Source: Streptomyces sp. NBC_01471
Lineage (GTDB): Bacteria; Actinomycetota; Actinomycetes; Streptomycetales; Streptomycetaceae
Assembly: GCF_041438865.1 (NCBI RefSeq)
Contig: NZ_CP109450.1
Location: 4,733,001-4,797,000, forward strand
Length of the DNA stretch: 64,000 nt
Reading direction: 5' to 3'
Within the stretch, counting starts at the first letter, position 1. Every line of letters begins with the position of its first letter. A program made the position numbers and the translations under genes. Positions 8,182-17,237 of the stretch are shown one piece after another. Below the pieces are notes generated by a model. The model saw nothing but the letters and a program-made list of their open reading frames with translations, did not search any database and was not told the DNA's origin.

Positions 8182-9210
8182 CTAAGACGCGGCCGGTGGC
8201 CGCCCGCCGGTGGCCGCCCGTACGAGCCCGGAAGCCGGGTCGGAGCCGGTCAGTTCGCAGCTGACCTCCCACAGGCGCGCGGCGACCGCCGGATCGGCCA
8301 GGTGCGGACGGACCGCTTCGGGCTTCGGCCTGCCCCGCAGCCCGAACACCCGGGGGCCCCACAGCTGTCCGCCCTCCACCGCCGGATCGAGGACGGCCCG
8401 GACAGCGGGCCGGGCCGCGGCCTCCTTGCCCTGGAGGAGGAGGCCCGCGGGCAGGCCCCGCAGCCGCTCACCCGTGGTCCGGGCGTGGACCGGCGGGCGG
8501 TCCGGTGTGAGGGAGTCGAGCGCGCCGCCCGGATGCACCACCACGCTCAGCGTCCCGCTCCCGGCGGCCCGCAGACGGCGGTCCAGCTCGAAGCCGAACA
8601 GCATCTGGGCCAGCTTCGACCGTCCGTAGGTCCGCTTGGGCCGGTAGTCCCGCAGACACTGGAGGTCGTCGAGATCCAGCCGCTCCGAGCGGGCCGCGAA
8701 GCTGCCCGTGGTCACGACACGGCTCGCGGCCGCCGCCCGGAGCAGCGGTGCCAGCCGGGCGACCAGGGCGAAATGGCCGAGATGGTTGGTCGCGAACATC
8801 AACTCATGTCCCTGCGCGGTCTCGTGGCGCTGCGGCCGGTCGAGCAGCACCCCGGCGTTGAGCACGACCGCGTCGAGGGGGTCCGGGCCCAGCACGGCCG
8901 CCGCGTCCCGGACCGAGGCGGGGTCGGCGAGATCGAGGGGCAGGTGCCGGAGCCGGGCCCCGGGGACACGGGAGCGGATCGAGGCCATGGCGGCTCGGGC
9001 CTTCGCCGCGTCCCGGCTGCCGAGGACCACGGTGGCCCCGGTCCCGGCGAGCTGCTCGGCGGTGAAGTATCCGATCCCCGCGTTGCCACCGGTGATCAGG
9101 AAGGTCCTGCCGTCGGCCCGGGGCAGCCGGTGGACGTCCCACGGCCGGGTCCTTGCCCGGGCAGACGGATTTCCGGACGGCGTGGCGGGCGTGGCGGGCG
9201 TGGTGGGCAT
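8182..9210 (-). CDS. Short-chain dehydrogenase, retinol-dehydrogenase-like
   Basis: 342 residues; ATG start with AGGAG six bases before. Cofactor motif TGGNAGIG, then GSRDAAKA, NAG, a catalytic serine in VVTTGSFAA and YGRSK with the catalytic Tyr/Lys. The length and the ATNHLGHFAL segment fit the WW-oxidoreductase/retinol-dehydrogenase-like group. Substrate unknown. It is divergent from the serine hydrolase gene across a 258-base gap with four CCGACA repeats, and its 3' end abuts the IS630 remnant. Confidence 0.88.
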   Translation of the reverse strand: MPTTPATPATPSGNPSARARTRPWDVHRLPRADGRTFLITGGNAGIGYFTAEQLAGTGATVVLGSRDAAKARAAMASIRSRVPGARLRHLPLDLADPASVRDAAAVLGPDPLDAVVLNAGVLLDRPQRHETAQGHELMFATNHLGHFALVARLAPLLRAAAASRVVTTGSFAARSERLDLDDLQCLRDYRPKRTYGRSKLAQMLFGFELDRRLRAAGSGTLSVVVHPGGALDSLTPDRPPVHARTTGERLRGLPAGLLLQGKEAAARPAVRAVLDPAVEGGQLWGPRVFGLRGRPKPEAVRPHLADPAVAARLWEVSCELTGSDPASGLVRAATGGRPPAAS

Positions 9211-9289
9211 GGCGAACTCCTGCGTACGAGCGGACCGGCCGGCTGTTCCGGCCGGGGCTGCCGGTCAGACCTTCACTCTGGCCGCCCCG

Positions 9290-9338
9290 GCCGACAGCCC
9301 GCCGACAGCGGACACCACGCACCGACAACCTGCCGACA
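9290..9338. repeat. Four CCGACA repeats with 11-bp period in a divergent promoter region
   Basis: CCGACA starts at 9291, 9302, 9322 and 9333: two pairs, each 11 bp apart, with the pairs 31 bp apart. Direct repeats at one helical turn are how SARP-type and similar activators bind. The repeats lie between the divergent SDR (8182-9210) and the serine hydrolase (9469). No SARP gene is in the window. Confidence 0.5.
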
Positions 9339-9468
9339 CCCGGGCCGCCCGCACGGACCCGGCCGGTCACACGGAAAGACCCACCCCCCGGCACTCGCCG
9401 CCGCAGCCGCACCGCACCATGGACCCTGTACGCCAGTCCGGGCGTACAGCTAGATGTGGGAGTGCGAC

Positions 9469-10629
9469 GTGGTGGACGTCCAGGGCACAGTGGCGGACGG
9501 ATTCGAGGCGGTCCGGGACGCCTTCGTACGGAACTTCACACACCGTGCGGAGCGGGGCGCCGCCGTCACCGTCTACCGCGACGGGCACAAGGTCGTCGAC
9601 CTCTGGGCCGGTACGAAGGACGTCGACGGCGCCGAACCCTGGGCCCTGGACACCGCCCAGGTCGTCAGGTCCGCGACCAAGGGGGTGGCCGCCGCCGTCC
9701 CGCTGCTCCTGCACCAGCGCGGCCAGCTGGACCTCGACGCCCCGGTCTCCACGTACTGGCCGGAGTTCAAGGCCGGCGGCAAGGAACGCGCCCTCGTCCG
9801 GCACTTCCTGGCGCACCGCACCGGCGTCCCGCTCATCGACCGCCCGCTCACCCCCGCCGAGGCCGTCGACGGTGTGTCGGGCCCGCGCGCCGTCGCCGCC
9901 CAGCAGGCCGTCTGGGAGCCCGGCACCGAGCACGGGTACCACGCGCAGACGTACAGCTGGCTGCTGAGCGAACTCGTCCGGCGGGTCACCGGCCGCACCA
10001 TCGGACGCTGGATCGCCGAGGAGATCGCCCGCCCCCTCGACATCGACTTCTGGGTCGGCCTCCCCGCCGAGGAGGCGCACCGGGTCGGCCGGATCGGTAC
10101 CGTCGCCGCGCCGCCGGTCGGCAGCGGCCTCAAGCTCAAGCCGAAGCGGTCCGTCAGCGACGCGTACCAGGACCCCTCCTCGCTGACCAGCCGCGCCTTC
10201 GGTGCGATCGAACCGTTCCCCGACGAGAACGACGCCGGCTACCGGGCCGCCGAACTCCCCGGCTCCGGTGGCATCTCCACCGCCCGCGCCCTGGCCCGTG
10301 TCTACGCCGCGATGATCGGCCGCGTCGACAACGGCCCCCGCCTCTTCGCCCCCGCCACCCTCGCGCTGGCCCGCAGCGAGGAGTCGTCGGGCCCGGACCG
10401 CGTGCTCGTGGTGAACACCCGTTTCGGCCTCGGCTTCATGCTGCACGGCCCGTCGGCCCCGCTGCTCGGCCCCGGCTCGTTCGGCCACCCCGGCCGGGGC
10501 GGCTCGCTCGGGTTCGCGGACCCGGAGTCGGGGGTCGCGCTGGGATATGTGACCAACGCGCTCCAGAAGGGCGTCACCGCCGATCCGCGCGCCCAGGCCC
10601 TGGTCAGGGCGGTCCGCTCGGCGACATGA
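9469..10629 (+). CDS. Serine hydrolase, beta-lactamase/EstB family
   Basis: 386 residues from the GTG at 9469, with GGGAG at 9458-9462; an ATG at 9454 is in frame but lacks a ribosome site. It is a class-C beta-lactamase-fold esterase. The nucleophile motif S-x-x-K is SATK (residues 68-71). It is followed by DLDAPVSTYWPEF, LAHRTGVP, and the Tyr-containing GYHAQTYSWLLSELVRRVTGRTIG region. The C-terminal GHPGRGGSLGFADPES segment carries the family's third active-site block. There is no signal peptide, so it acts in the cytoplasm. It overlaps nothing; the SDR gene starts seven bases after its stop, so they may be cotranscribed. Confidence 0.88.
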   Translation: MVDVQGTVADGFEAVRDAFVRNFTHRAERGAAVTVYRDGHKVVDLWAGTKDVDGAEPWALDTAQVVRSATKGVAAAVPLLLHQRGQLDLDAPVSTYWPEFKAGGKERALVRHFLAHRTGVPLIDRPLTPAEAVDGVSGPRAVAAQQAVWEPGTEHGYHAQTYSWLLSELVRRVTGRTIGRWIAEEIARPLDIDFWVGLPAEEAHRVGRIGTVAAPPVGSGLKLKPKRSVSDAYQDPSSLTSRAFGAIEPFPDENDAGYRAAELPGSGGISTARALARVYAAMIGRVDNGPRLFAPATLALARSEESSGPDRVLVVNTRFGLGFMLHGPSAPLLGPGSFGHPGRGGSLGFADPESGVALGYVTNALQKGVTADPRAQALVRAVRSAT

Positions 10630-10636
10630 TCGGCGT

Positions 10637-11416
10637 ATGGATACCACGAGGCGGTTCGAGGGTTACGCGGTCCTGATCACCGGCGCCGGAAGGGGAATCG
10701 GCGCGGCCACCGCCCGCCGGTTCACCGACGAGGGCGCCCGCGTCCTGGTCACCGACCTGGACGGGGACCGCGCGGAGAAGACTGCGGCGGCACTGCCGGG
10801 TGCGCTGCCGTTCACGTGCGACGTCACCGACCGGTCCGCCGTCGAGGCGGCCGTCGCGTACGCGGTGGCGGAGTTCGGCGCACTCGACGTGCTGGTCAAC
10901 AACGCGTACGCCTGCTCGCCGGACGCCCCGCTCTTCGAGGACGAGGACGACGCGTCCTGGCACCGCGACCTGGACGCCACGCTGAGCGGCGCGTTCCGTG
11001 TCTCGCGCGCCGCCCTGCCGCATCTCGCGGCGGCGGGCGGCCGGGGCGCGATCGTGAGCGTCGGATCGGTCAACGGGGCCCAGGACTTCGGCAACCACGC
11101 GTACAGCGCCGCGAAGGCGGGCCTGACCAGCCTGACCCGTACGCTCGCGGGCCACGCGGCGCCGCGCGGGGTCCGGGTCAATCTGGTGGCGCCGGGCACG
11201 ATCCACACGGACGTATGGGCGTTGCGCGGCGTGGAGGGCACTCTCGAACAGGCCGCGAAACACTACCCGTTGGGCCGGGTGGGGGTTCCGGACGACATCG
11301 CGGCGGCCATCGCGTTCCTGGCGTCGCGCGACGCCGCGTGGATCACCGGGGTGACGCTGCCGGTGGACGGCGGCCTCCTGAACAGCAACCTGGGGCTGCG
11401 CGCCTCGCTGGGCTGA
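10637..11416 (+). CDS. SDR family oxidoreductase
   Basis: 259 residues. Classical SDR: TGAGRGIG near the N-terminus, LDGD at the NAD(P)-selecting strand end, CDVTD, LVNNAYAC (a variant of NNAG), the serine in VSVGSVNG and YSAAK. The C-terminal TLPVDGG is typical. It follows the serine hydrolase by seven bases and is the third SDR in 6 kb; substrate not predictable. Confidence 0.9.
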   Translation: MDTTRRFEGYAVLITGAGRGIGAATARRFTDEGARVLVTDLDGDRAEKTAAALPGALPFTCDVTDRSAVEAAVAYAVAEFGALDVLVNNAYACSPDAPLFEDEDDASWHRDLDATLSGAFRVSRAALPHLAAAGGRGAIVSVGSVNGAQDFGNHAYSAAKAGLTSLTRTLAGHAAPRGVRVNLVAPGTIHTDVWALRGVEGTLEQAAKHYPLGRVGVPDDIAAAIAFLASRDAAWITGVTLPVDGGLLNSNLGLRASLG

Positions 11417-11541
11417 TCCGCGGTACGGGGCGGGGGAGCGGAGCCACCCGCCGCACCGGGGCGCCGCGCCGGTTCCGTCTCCCGGGCCGCACCGGGCGGG
11501 CCACGGTGCAGCCGTCGGCAGGTCACGGCGCGCGGTGGGGT

Positions 11542-12324
11542 TCAGCCCACCCCGATCGGGTTGACGAAGGTGCCGGGGTGGGTGGCGCCGGACTGGTCCA
11601 GGATGGCGCCGCCGTAGGGCCAGTCGAGGGTGACGTGCGTCGTCTCGTTGGGCGGGGTGACCAGGACCTTGCTCGGTACGAAGGGCTTGGTGTCCTTGGA
11701 GTCCGCGGGGATCGCCAGGAGGTTGAAGCTGACCATGGCCGTGGCGTCGCCGGGGTGCAGGGTCATGGTGCTCGGCGTGTCCCCGGAGCGGCGCAGGTCC
11801 CATGCCACACCGGACTTGCTGACCAGGCGCAGGCCCGGGAAGCCGCGCAGGGTGCAGGTGCGCCCGCCGCTGTTCTTCAGCTGGATCGTCGCCACCTGCT
11901 GGTCGGTGGAGTCCTGCATGTCCGGGGCGCCACCGTGCGGGCCACCCCAGGTGTAGCGCAGGTCGCCGGTGTGGCAGCGGCTGCTGGTGCCGGCCGATGC
12001 GGGGTTCACGGCATCGGTCCGCGAGGCCGTCTGAGCCGCCGTCTTCATGCCGGGCCTGGAGGAGGGGTTCTCCGCCTTGTCCGATGCGCCGCCGGGGGCC
12101 TTGTCCGGTGCGGCGCTCTGGGCCGCGTCCTCCGTGCCTCCCTGGGCCTTGTCCTGCGAGCCGTCCTGCTGGCCGGACGAGTCCTGCGCCGTACCGGCGG
12201 CCTGTGCACCGGCCTTGGGTGAGGACCCGGAGGACGAGTCGCACGCGGTGGCACCGGCGCCGACCGCGACGACGGCCAGTACGGCGGCGGCACAGCGGAC
12301 GGCTCGGTTCAGCTTGGCGGTCAT
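11542..12324 (-). CDS. DUF4232 domain lipoprotein
   Basis: 260 residues. The signal peptide ends in a lipobox, GATAC, with the lipid-accepting cysteine at residue 28, so the protein is anchored outside the membrane. A long Ser/Gly/Gln/Asp-rich linker (about residues 29-110) leads to a C-terminal domain with CHTGDLRYTWGG, IQLKNSGGRTCTLRGFPGL and SGVAWDLRR, the DUF4232 pattern of actinobacterial exported proteins. Function is unknown. The start is the ATG at 12324; the ORF is open further upstream but without signal-sequence sense. Confidence 0.87.
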   Translation of the reverse strand: MTAKLNRAVRCAAAVLAVVAVGAGATACDSSSGSSPKAGAQAAGTAQDSSGQQDGSQDKAQGGTEDAAQSAAPDKAPGGASDKAENPSSRPGMKTAAQTASRTDAVNPASAGTSSRCHTGDLRYTWGGPHGGAPDMQDSTDQQVATIQLKNSGGRTCTLRGFPGLRLVSKSGVAWDLRRSGDTPSTMTLHPGDATAMVSFNLLAIPADSKDTKPFVPSKVLVTPPNETTHVTLDWPYGGAILDQSGATHPGTFVNPIGVG

Positions 12325-12663
12325 GGTTCCCCTTTTCCGGCGCCGGCCCCGGGCCGGTCCTCCATGTCGAGTGCGTCTTACGGAAAGTGAGATGGGCCGG
12401 CCGCCGGGGGAGTTCTCGCGGGACTGTCCGGAACCTGTAACGGCACGTAACAGCCGACCGTGCCCTCCGCGCGGCCCGGAACGCCGTGCCCGCCCCACCC
12501 GTGCAGAAGGGCTCCGCCCACACACGGAAGGCCCCCGCTCGTCCGCCGTGGGGGTGGGGACGGGGCAGGGGCCTGGGGCGCCGAACGTGCGCGTGGTGCG
12601 CGCCGTGCACGTTTCAGTGCGTGTGCAGCGCCGGGGGTGTCGGTTGCTCAGTCAGTCAGTTAC
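12325..12663. other. Intergenic region with a probable terminator
   Basis: This 339-base gap separates the DUF4232 gene from the D,D-carboxypeptidase, both on the minus strand. It contains no convincing gene. A GC-rich imperfect hairpin (AGGCCCC ... GGGGCCT, about 12528-12573) could end the carboxypeptidase transcript. Short CAGT repeats lie at 12648-12667 next to its stop. Confidence 0.5.
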
Positions 12664-13734
12664 TCAGTGGGCGAAGCCCCAGTCGAGCATCTTGGCGGCG
12701 TCGTCGAAGCGGGCCTTGTCAGTGGTGTCCCCGAGGACCACGCCGACCAGGGTGCGATTGTCCCGCTTGGCGGCGAAGACGACGCAGTAGCCGTCCTCCG
12801 GGCCGCTGCCGGTCTTCACGCCCAGGGCACCGTCGTAGCTGCCCAGCAGCTCGTTGGTGGTGTTCCAGGTGTAGTACCGGGTGTGGCCGTTGGCCGCCGG
12901 GGCCTCGGTCTTGTACTGCGTCTTGTTCACGACGTCGGCGAACACCGGCTGCAGCATCGCGCGCTGGCCGAGCTTGGCCAGGTCGCGGGCGGTGCTGTGG
13001 TTGTTGCCGTGCGAGATGCCGTCGAAGGTGTCGAAGTGCGTCCCGGTCAGGTTCAGTTGCTGCGCCTCGGCGTTCATCTGGGCCACGAAGTCGGCGATCC
13101 GCGCGTCCTGGGTGGCGCCGGTGCCGAAGTTGTCGGCCAGGGCCATGGCGGCGTCGTCGCCGGACGGGATCAGCATGGCGTTCAGCATCTGCCTGACCGT
13201 CAGCTTGTCGCCGGTCTGAAGGTCGGCGGTGCTGCCGCCGGCCTTCTGGACGTAGTCCCGGTACTCCTGCTTCACCGTGATCTGGTGCTCCAGCCACTCC
13301 GGGTGCTTGAGCACCACCAGGGCGGTCATGATCTTGGTGGTGCTGGCCATCGGCACGCTCTCGTCGGCCTTGGCCCCGGCCCACATCTCCCGCTCCTGGC
13401 TGCCGTCACGGGCATCCAGCAGGAAGGCGTGGTCGGCGGTGATCTGGGGAGCGGCCTGGTCCTTCGGGTCCTGAGCGGCGGCGGCCTTGACGGCGTGCTG
13501 CGCGGACCCGGCTGGCTGGGACTGCTGCTGCACGGCCTGGTCCTGGTGGGCCGGAGTGGTGGCCTCGCTGCCCTGCTGGCCGTTCTCGTCGGCGGAGTGC
13601 GTGGCACCGGCGCCGGGGGTGGCCGCCTCGGCGAGACCGCCTGCGGTGATGGGCAGGGCTGCCCCGACGAGTGCGACCATCGCGATCCGGACTCCGGTGC
13701 GGTGTATCCGGTTGGGGCGGGCGTGGGAACCCAT
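12664..13734 (-). CDS. D-alanyl-D-alanine carboxypeptidase (secreted serine PBP)
   Basis: 356 residues. An N-terminal signal sequence (about residues 14-38) leads to an extracellular protein that trims peptidoglycan stem peptides. It has all three penicillin-binding motifs: STTK (131-134), SGD (191-193, where most enzymes have SGN) and KTG (308-310). A Gln/Ala-rich linker of about 55 residues precedes the catalytic domain, and there is no C-terminal membrane anchor. The second-motif Asn to Asp change is unusual but conserved Ser remains. An inverted repeat TAGGTT-N7-AACCTA (13781-13799) sits upstream and may be an operator. Confidence 0.92.
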   Translation of the reverse strand: MGSHARPNRIHRTGVRIAMVALVGAALPITAGGLAEAATPGAGATHSADENGQQGSEATTPAHQDQAVQQQSQPAGSAQHAVKAAAAQDPKDQAAPQITADHAFLLDARDGSQEREMWAGAKADESVPMASTTKIMTALVVLKHPEWLEHQITVKQEYRDYVQKAGGSTADLQTGDKLTVRQMLNAMLIPSGDDAAMALADNFGTGATQDARIADFVAQMNAEAQQLNLTGTHFDTFDGISHGNNHSTARDLAKLGQRAMLQPVFADVVNKTQYKTEAPAANGHTRYYTWNTTNELLGSYDGALGVKTGSGPEDGYCVVFAAKRDNRTLVGVVLGDTTDKARFDDAAKMLDWGFAH

Positions 13735-13780
13735 GGGCGTCCCTTCTCCCGGCGCGGGGACGCCGGTATGCAGTGGAAAT

Positions 13781-13799
13781 TAGGTTTATACCGAACCTA
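13781..13799. promoter_or_regulatory. Inverted repeat upstream of the D,D-carboxypeptidase gene
   Basis: TAGGTT, seven bases, AACCTA: 6-bp perfect arms, 47 bases before the start codon on the minus strand and in the AT-richest part of the gap. A possible operator; no regulator can be assigned. Confidence 0.4.
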
Positions 13800-13954
13800 C
13801 TTGTGCGATGACAGCGACTGTCAAGCTGGGTATGTCATAGCCACGTAACGACGTTCACTCCTGTGAAGATGTTGCGCGGGTGACTGGTGGGGCCTGTGGT
13901 GTTCCTCGCCCGCGGTGCCCGGCCGACTCCCCTGGGGCACCGGAGCCCGGCGGG

Positions 13955-15388
13955 TCAGGCGGGCGACGGCGAAGGCGAAGTGGCGGGCGCGGCAGGCGTG
14001 GTGGCGCCCTCCGTCCGCGGCGGGTTGAGCCGTGCCGATACGACATGGCAGACCACCACCGCGACGATGACCAGCGGCATGACACTCACCCCGTCAAGTC
14101 CCAGCAGCAGCGTGGCCAGCAGCACGGAGGTCATGGGCAGTCTGAGCAGCGCCACCGCCATCGCCCCCATCCCCATCGCGGCGGCGGGGACGAACGGCAG
14201 CCCCGGCAGGTGGGACAGCGCGATCCCGCCCGCGGCGCCGAGGAACAGCGCCGGGAAGATCGGGCCGCCGCGGAAGGCCGCCAGCGACACGCAGTAGCCG
14301 AGACTCTTGCAGGCGAGCAGCAGGACCAGCGCGCCCAGGGAGTACGTGCTGGTGCCGAGGAGGAGGTGCGGCAGGGCGCTCTGCCCGGAGAACAGCACGT
14401 CGGACGAGTCCTTCCCGGTCCCTTCGGTGTACGCGATGGCCAGCCCCGCCACGACAAGGCCGGCCACCGGTGTCCACACCGTCCTGCGCCGGTTCACCCC
14501 CGGTTGCATCCGCAGGGCCACCCGGCGGATGCCCGTACCGAGGAACGCCGCCGCGATGCCGATCACCAGCGCGTACCCGAACTGGGCGACATCGGGGCGC
14601 CCCACGTGGGGGAGGCTGGGGATCACCAGCGTGCCGGCGCCGAACCCCGCCCAGGTGCCGAGCCCGGTGAAGACCAGCGAGCCGATCCCGGCGGCCAGCA
14701 GCCCGGGGACGAGCACGATCCCGAGCATCGGCCCACCGATCCCGGAAGCCTCCATCAGCAGAAACGCGCCCACCAGCGGCGAACCCAGCAGCGCACTGAT
14801 GGCCGCGAAGCTGCCGGCCGCCGCCACCAGGGCCTGCGCCGGCGCGGGGGCCCCGGGCCGCAGCAGACGGAAGCCGTAGAGGGCGAGGCCGCCGCCGAGC
14901 GCGATCAGGGGGGCCTCGGGCCCGATCACCGCACCGAACGCGAGGGAGGCGACAGCGGCCAGGAGGATGCCCGGCAGCTCGGCGGCCGGAGCGGCGCCCT
15001 TCGTCTTGAGCCCCTCGGCGGGCTGGTGACCGCCGTTGCCCGGCAGATACCGCACGGTCAGCGCGACCAGCAGCCCGCCGAGGGCGAGCACGGGCAGCGG
15101 CCACCAGACAGGAACGTGGTGGAGGCCGAGCGCGTGCGGGAGGCTGGAGTAAAGGACCTTCTGAAGGTGCTCGACCGCCTGGAGGAAGCCGTAGGCACCG
15201 GCCGAGAGTACGACGCCGAAGACAGCGGTGAGTACGAGGAGCATGAGGTAGTCCCTGCTCCTGAGCGGCCCGAACGGGTCGGCGAGCAGAGCGGCTTGCT
15301 GATCGGCCGCGGGCTCGGCCGTGGGGCCGGCCGCTGACTGGGCTGTTGGTTCGTCCGCTGACTCGGCCGCCGGTTCGTCCGCTGACAT
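13955..15388 (-). CDS. ClC-family chloride channel/antiporter
   Basis: 477 residues with about ten or more membrane helices. ClC hallmarks are present: the filter/gate segment appears as FGAVIGPEAPLIALGGG (canonical GKEGP; the gating glutamate is kept, the second glycine is alanine), and the third anion-binding motif appears as RGGPIFPALFLGA (canonical GGxFxP). The first motif is poorly matched. The N-terminus is a Glu/Ala/Pro-rich tail, probably cytoplasmic, and there are no CBS domains. Likely a Cl- channel or Cl-/H+ antiporter. It stands alone between oppositely oriented or unrelated genes. Confidence 0.88.
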   Translation of the reverse strand: MSADEPAAESADEPTAQSAAGPTAEPAADQQAALLADPFGPLRSRDYLMLLVLTAVFGVVLSAGAYGFLQAVEHLQKVLYSSLPHALGLHHVPVWWPLPVLALGGLLVALTVRYLPGNGGHQPAEGLKTKGAAPAAELPGILLAAVASLAFGAVIGPEAPLIALGGGLALYGFRLLRPGAPAPAQALVAAAGSFAAISALLGSPLVGAFLLMEASGIGGPMLGIVLVPGLLAAGIGSLVFTGLGTWAGFGAGTLVIPSLPHVGRPDVAQFGYALVIGIAAAFLGTGIRRVALRMQPGVNRRRTVWTPVAGLVVAGLAIAYTEGTGKDSSDVLFSGQSALPHLLLGTSTYSLGALVLLLACKSLGYCVSLAAFRGGPIFPALFLGAAGGIALSHLPGLPFVPAAAMGMGAMAVALLRLPMTSVLLATLLLGLDGVSVMPLVIVAVVVCHVVSARLNPPRTEGATTPAAPATSPSPSPA

Positions 15389-15582
15389 CAGGGCGTCTCC
15401 TCAGGGCTGTCCGGAGCTTTCCGAGGCCTTCCGGGGCTTTCCGGGGCGGTCGGCTGCCTGACGATAATGTCAGCAATGCGGATATTTCCCCGCATACGGA
15501 GGCTGAGTCGGCGCGACGAGGACGGGGGCGCCAAGCCGGACGTCGACCCGCCCCGTCTCGCCATGGGCTGCGGGTGAGGCGG

Positions 15583-16212
15583 TCAGCGGTGCCCGGTCAG
15601 CGGTGAGGTGACGGAGTGGAGTACGTCGAAGCTGGAGTTGCCTTCGAAGAAGGGACGGCCGGCTTGTACGGGGCTGGTGCCGAAGGTGTCGGCCAGGGCG
15701 GCGGCTCCTGCCGCGGTGAGGTTCATCGGGAGGTGTTCCGCGCTGACCTTGGTCAGGGAGAGCTTCGCTCCGGCCTTGGCGGAGGTGAACATCTCGATGC
15801 GCTTGCCACGGTGTTCCGCGGTCCACGACCCGGTCCTGTCCGGGTGAAGTGCCACCCGGGGGTGGGTGAACTCGGCCCGGTGACCGTCACGGCTGAAGGT
15901 GAAACCGCCGGTCCCTTCCCCTTCCAGACCGGTCAGGTCGGTGTTGATCTGACCGCTCTTGAGCGTCGCACGCATGCACCGGTGCCCCTTGTCGGTCACG
16001 ATCGTGCCGGGTGCGACGGCGCCCAGCGTGATCCGGGCTTTGCTGAGGGCCTTCTGGGACGCGTCGGTCAGACAGAACGTGTACGGGTCTCCCGCCTTGA
16101 GCTTGAGCGGCGGCAGCAGACCACGCTCCTGTGCCGAGACCGAGGCCACCGGTGCGAGCGCTACGAGGGAGAGGGCGGCCAGGGCAGCCAGACGCAGGGA
16201 CGGCTTCTTCAT
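15583..16212 (-). CDS. Secreted hypothetical protein
   Basis: 209 residues, starting at the ATG of MKKPSLRLAALAALSLVALAPVASVSA, a clear signal peptide with an AxA-type cleavage site. The mature part has YTFCLTDASQKALSKARITLGAVAPGTIVTDKGHRCM with two cysteines that could pair outside the cell, and few other marks. I do not recognise a family. An upstream in-frame Met at 16281 would hide the signal peptide and is not used. Confidence 0.75.
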   Translation of the reverse strand: MKKPSLRLAALAALSLVALAPVASVSAQERGLLPPLKLKAGDPYTFCLTDASQKALSKARITLGAVAPGTIVTDKGHRCMRATLKSGQINTDLTGLEGEGTGGFTFSRDGHRAEFTHPRVALHPDRTGSWTAEHRGKRIEMFTSAKAGAKLSLTKVSAEHLPMNLTAAGAAALADTFGTSPVQAGRPFFEGNSSFDVLHSVTSPLTGHR

Positions 16213-16411
16213 GACGGACTCCAGGTGATGAGGGTGCAGCTGTTGAGGCTGAGGTCGGATGCGCTTGATCAACGCGACCACGCCGCACGGGTCACGCCCC
16301 GGCCCTCACCCTCGTGCCGACACTCCGACGATCAGGCGAATTGATCCGGATGTATTGGCTTGCTGGGTCTACTGGTGCCTGTCTCTGTTCCACGACCAGC
16401 ACTGGAGTGAC

Positions 16412-16498
16412 ATGCGCTTCCGTACTGCCCTCGCCGCTCTCGGTCTCGCCGCCGCCATCGCAGGCACCGCCGGGAGCGCCGCTGAACGCAGGCTCTGA
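16412..16498 (+). pseudogene. Orphan signal-peptide ORF, probable remnant of a secreted-protein gene
   Basis: 28 codons, ATG with GGAG upstream: MRFRTALAALGLAAAIAGTAGSAA followed by ERRL and a stop. It is a complete Sec-type signal peptide with nothing after it, so it looks like a gene cut just past its secretion signal. It could still be translated. Confidence 0.4.
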
Positions 16499-16638
16499 AG
16501 GGGCCGGCGGCCCGCACCGTCCAAGATCACCTCCTCCGCCGGGAAACCGGAAAGCGGTCGGGAGACCTCGTATCAGGACGGGCGGGCCGCAGCCGGCTCA
16601 GAGCATGCACGCAGCACGAACGCGACTGCTGGTTCGGG

Positions 16639-16812
16639 CTACTTGTTGGGATCGTCGTCAATCCCCAGACGCTGCTCCGCCTGCTGCTGGGATTTGTCGA
16701 TCTGATCGGCGTACTTGTCGCCGGTCCTCTCGTTGGCCTCCTGTTCAAGGTTGTCCGAGATATCCCTCCCCTTGGCCTTCGCCTGGTCCCTGAACTTGTC
16801 GAAGATTCCCAT
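16639..16812 (-). CDS. Small MT0933-like 'antitoxin' family protein
   Basis: 57 residues: MGIFDKFRDQAKAKGRDISDNLEQEANERTGDKYADQIDKSQQQAEQRLG. The ATG at 16812 has AAAGGAG before it and is preferred to the longer frame from 16854. The charged, helical composition with an N-terminal amphipathic MGIFDKF is typical of the MT0933_antitox family, common in Streptomyces. No toxin partner is adjacent, so the antitoxin name should not be taken as function. Confidence 0.75.
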   Translation of the reverse strand: MGIFDKFRDQAKAKGRDISDNLEQEANERTGDKYADQIDKSQQQAEQRLGIDDDPNK

Positions 16813-17012
16813 CCGCGTCTCCTTTGTGTCGAAAGGTCGCGGAACATCATCCACGCCGACTGAGCCGCACGGCGTCCCGGCGCGCGACTCCTACGAGGGA
16901 ATTGAGCGTTGTCGGCTGTGGCACTTCGGGGCTCGGCCCCGGTACGGACATGCGAACGCCCTGGCTGCCGGGGGAGGGGCCAGGGCTGTTCGCGCGGGGT
17001 GACCGGTTCGCG

Positions 17013-17237
17013 TTACGCGGTGAGGTGTCCGCCCTTCACGGCGGTGACGAAGGAGGACCAGCCTTCGGCGGGGAAGACCAGGGCGGGGCCGTGGGGGTTC
17101 TTGGAGTCGCGGACGGGGACGGCGGCGTATCCGTCAGCCACTTCCAGGCAATCGTCGTTGCCGGGGCCGCTGTAGCTGGACTTGCGCCAGTTGCTGACGA
17201 ACGCGAGGTCGATGCGCGCGTTACCGTTCACGTTCAT
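17013..17237 (-). CDS. DUF397 domain protein
   Basis: 74 residues. The core WRKSSYSGPGNDDCLEVADGYAAVPVRDSKNPHGPALVFPAEGWSSFVTAVKGG is the DUF397 signature (W-x-KSSYS, C-V/L-E-V, VRDSK, W-x-F). Such small proteins act with a neighbouring XRE regulator in WhiJ/AbaA-type cassettes that affect development and antibiotics. Its start overlaps the end of the XRE gene by 17 bases, so the two are translationally linked. Confidence 0.92.
   Translation of the reverse strand: MNVNGNARIDLAFVSNWRKSSYSGPGNDDCLEVADGYAAVPVRDSKNPHGPALVFPAEGWSSFVTAVKGGHLTA

Noticed and set aside
8172..9453. Continuation of the 549-codon plus-strand ORF that begins in the IS630 remnant
   Set aside because: Past the remnant it is antisense to a well-supported SDR gene and has shadow composition.
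16639..16812. Active toxin-antitoxin pair
   Set aside because: Only the MT0933-type 'antitoxin' family protein is present; no toxin-like gene is next to it.
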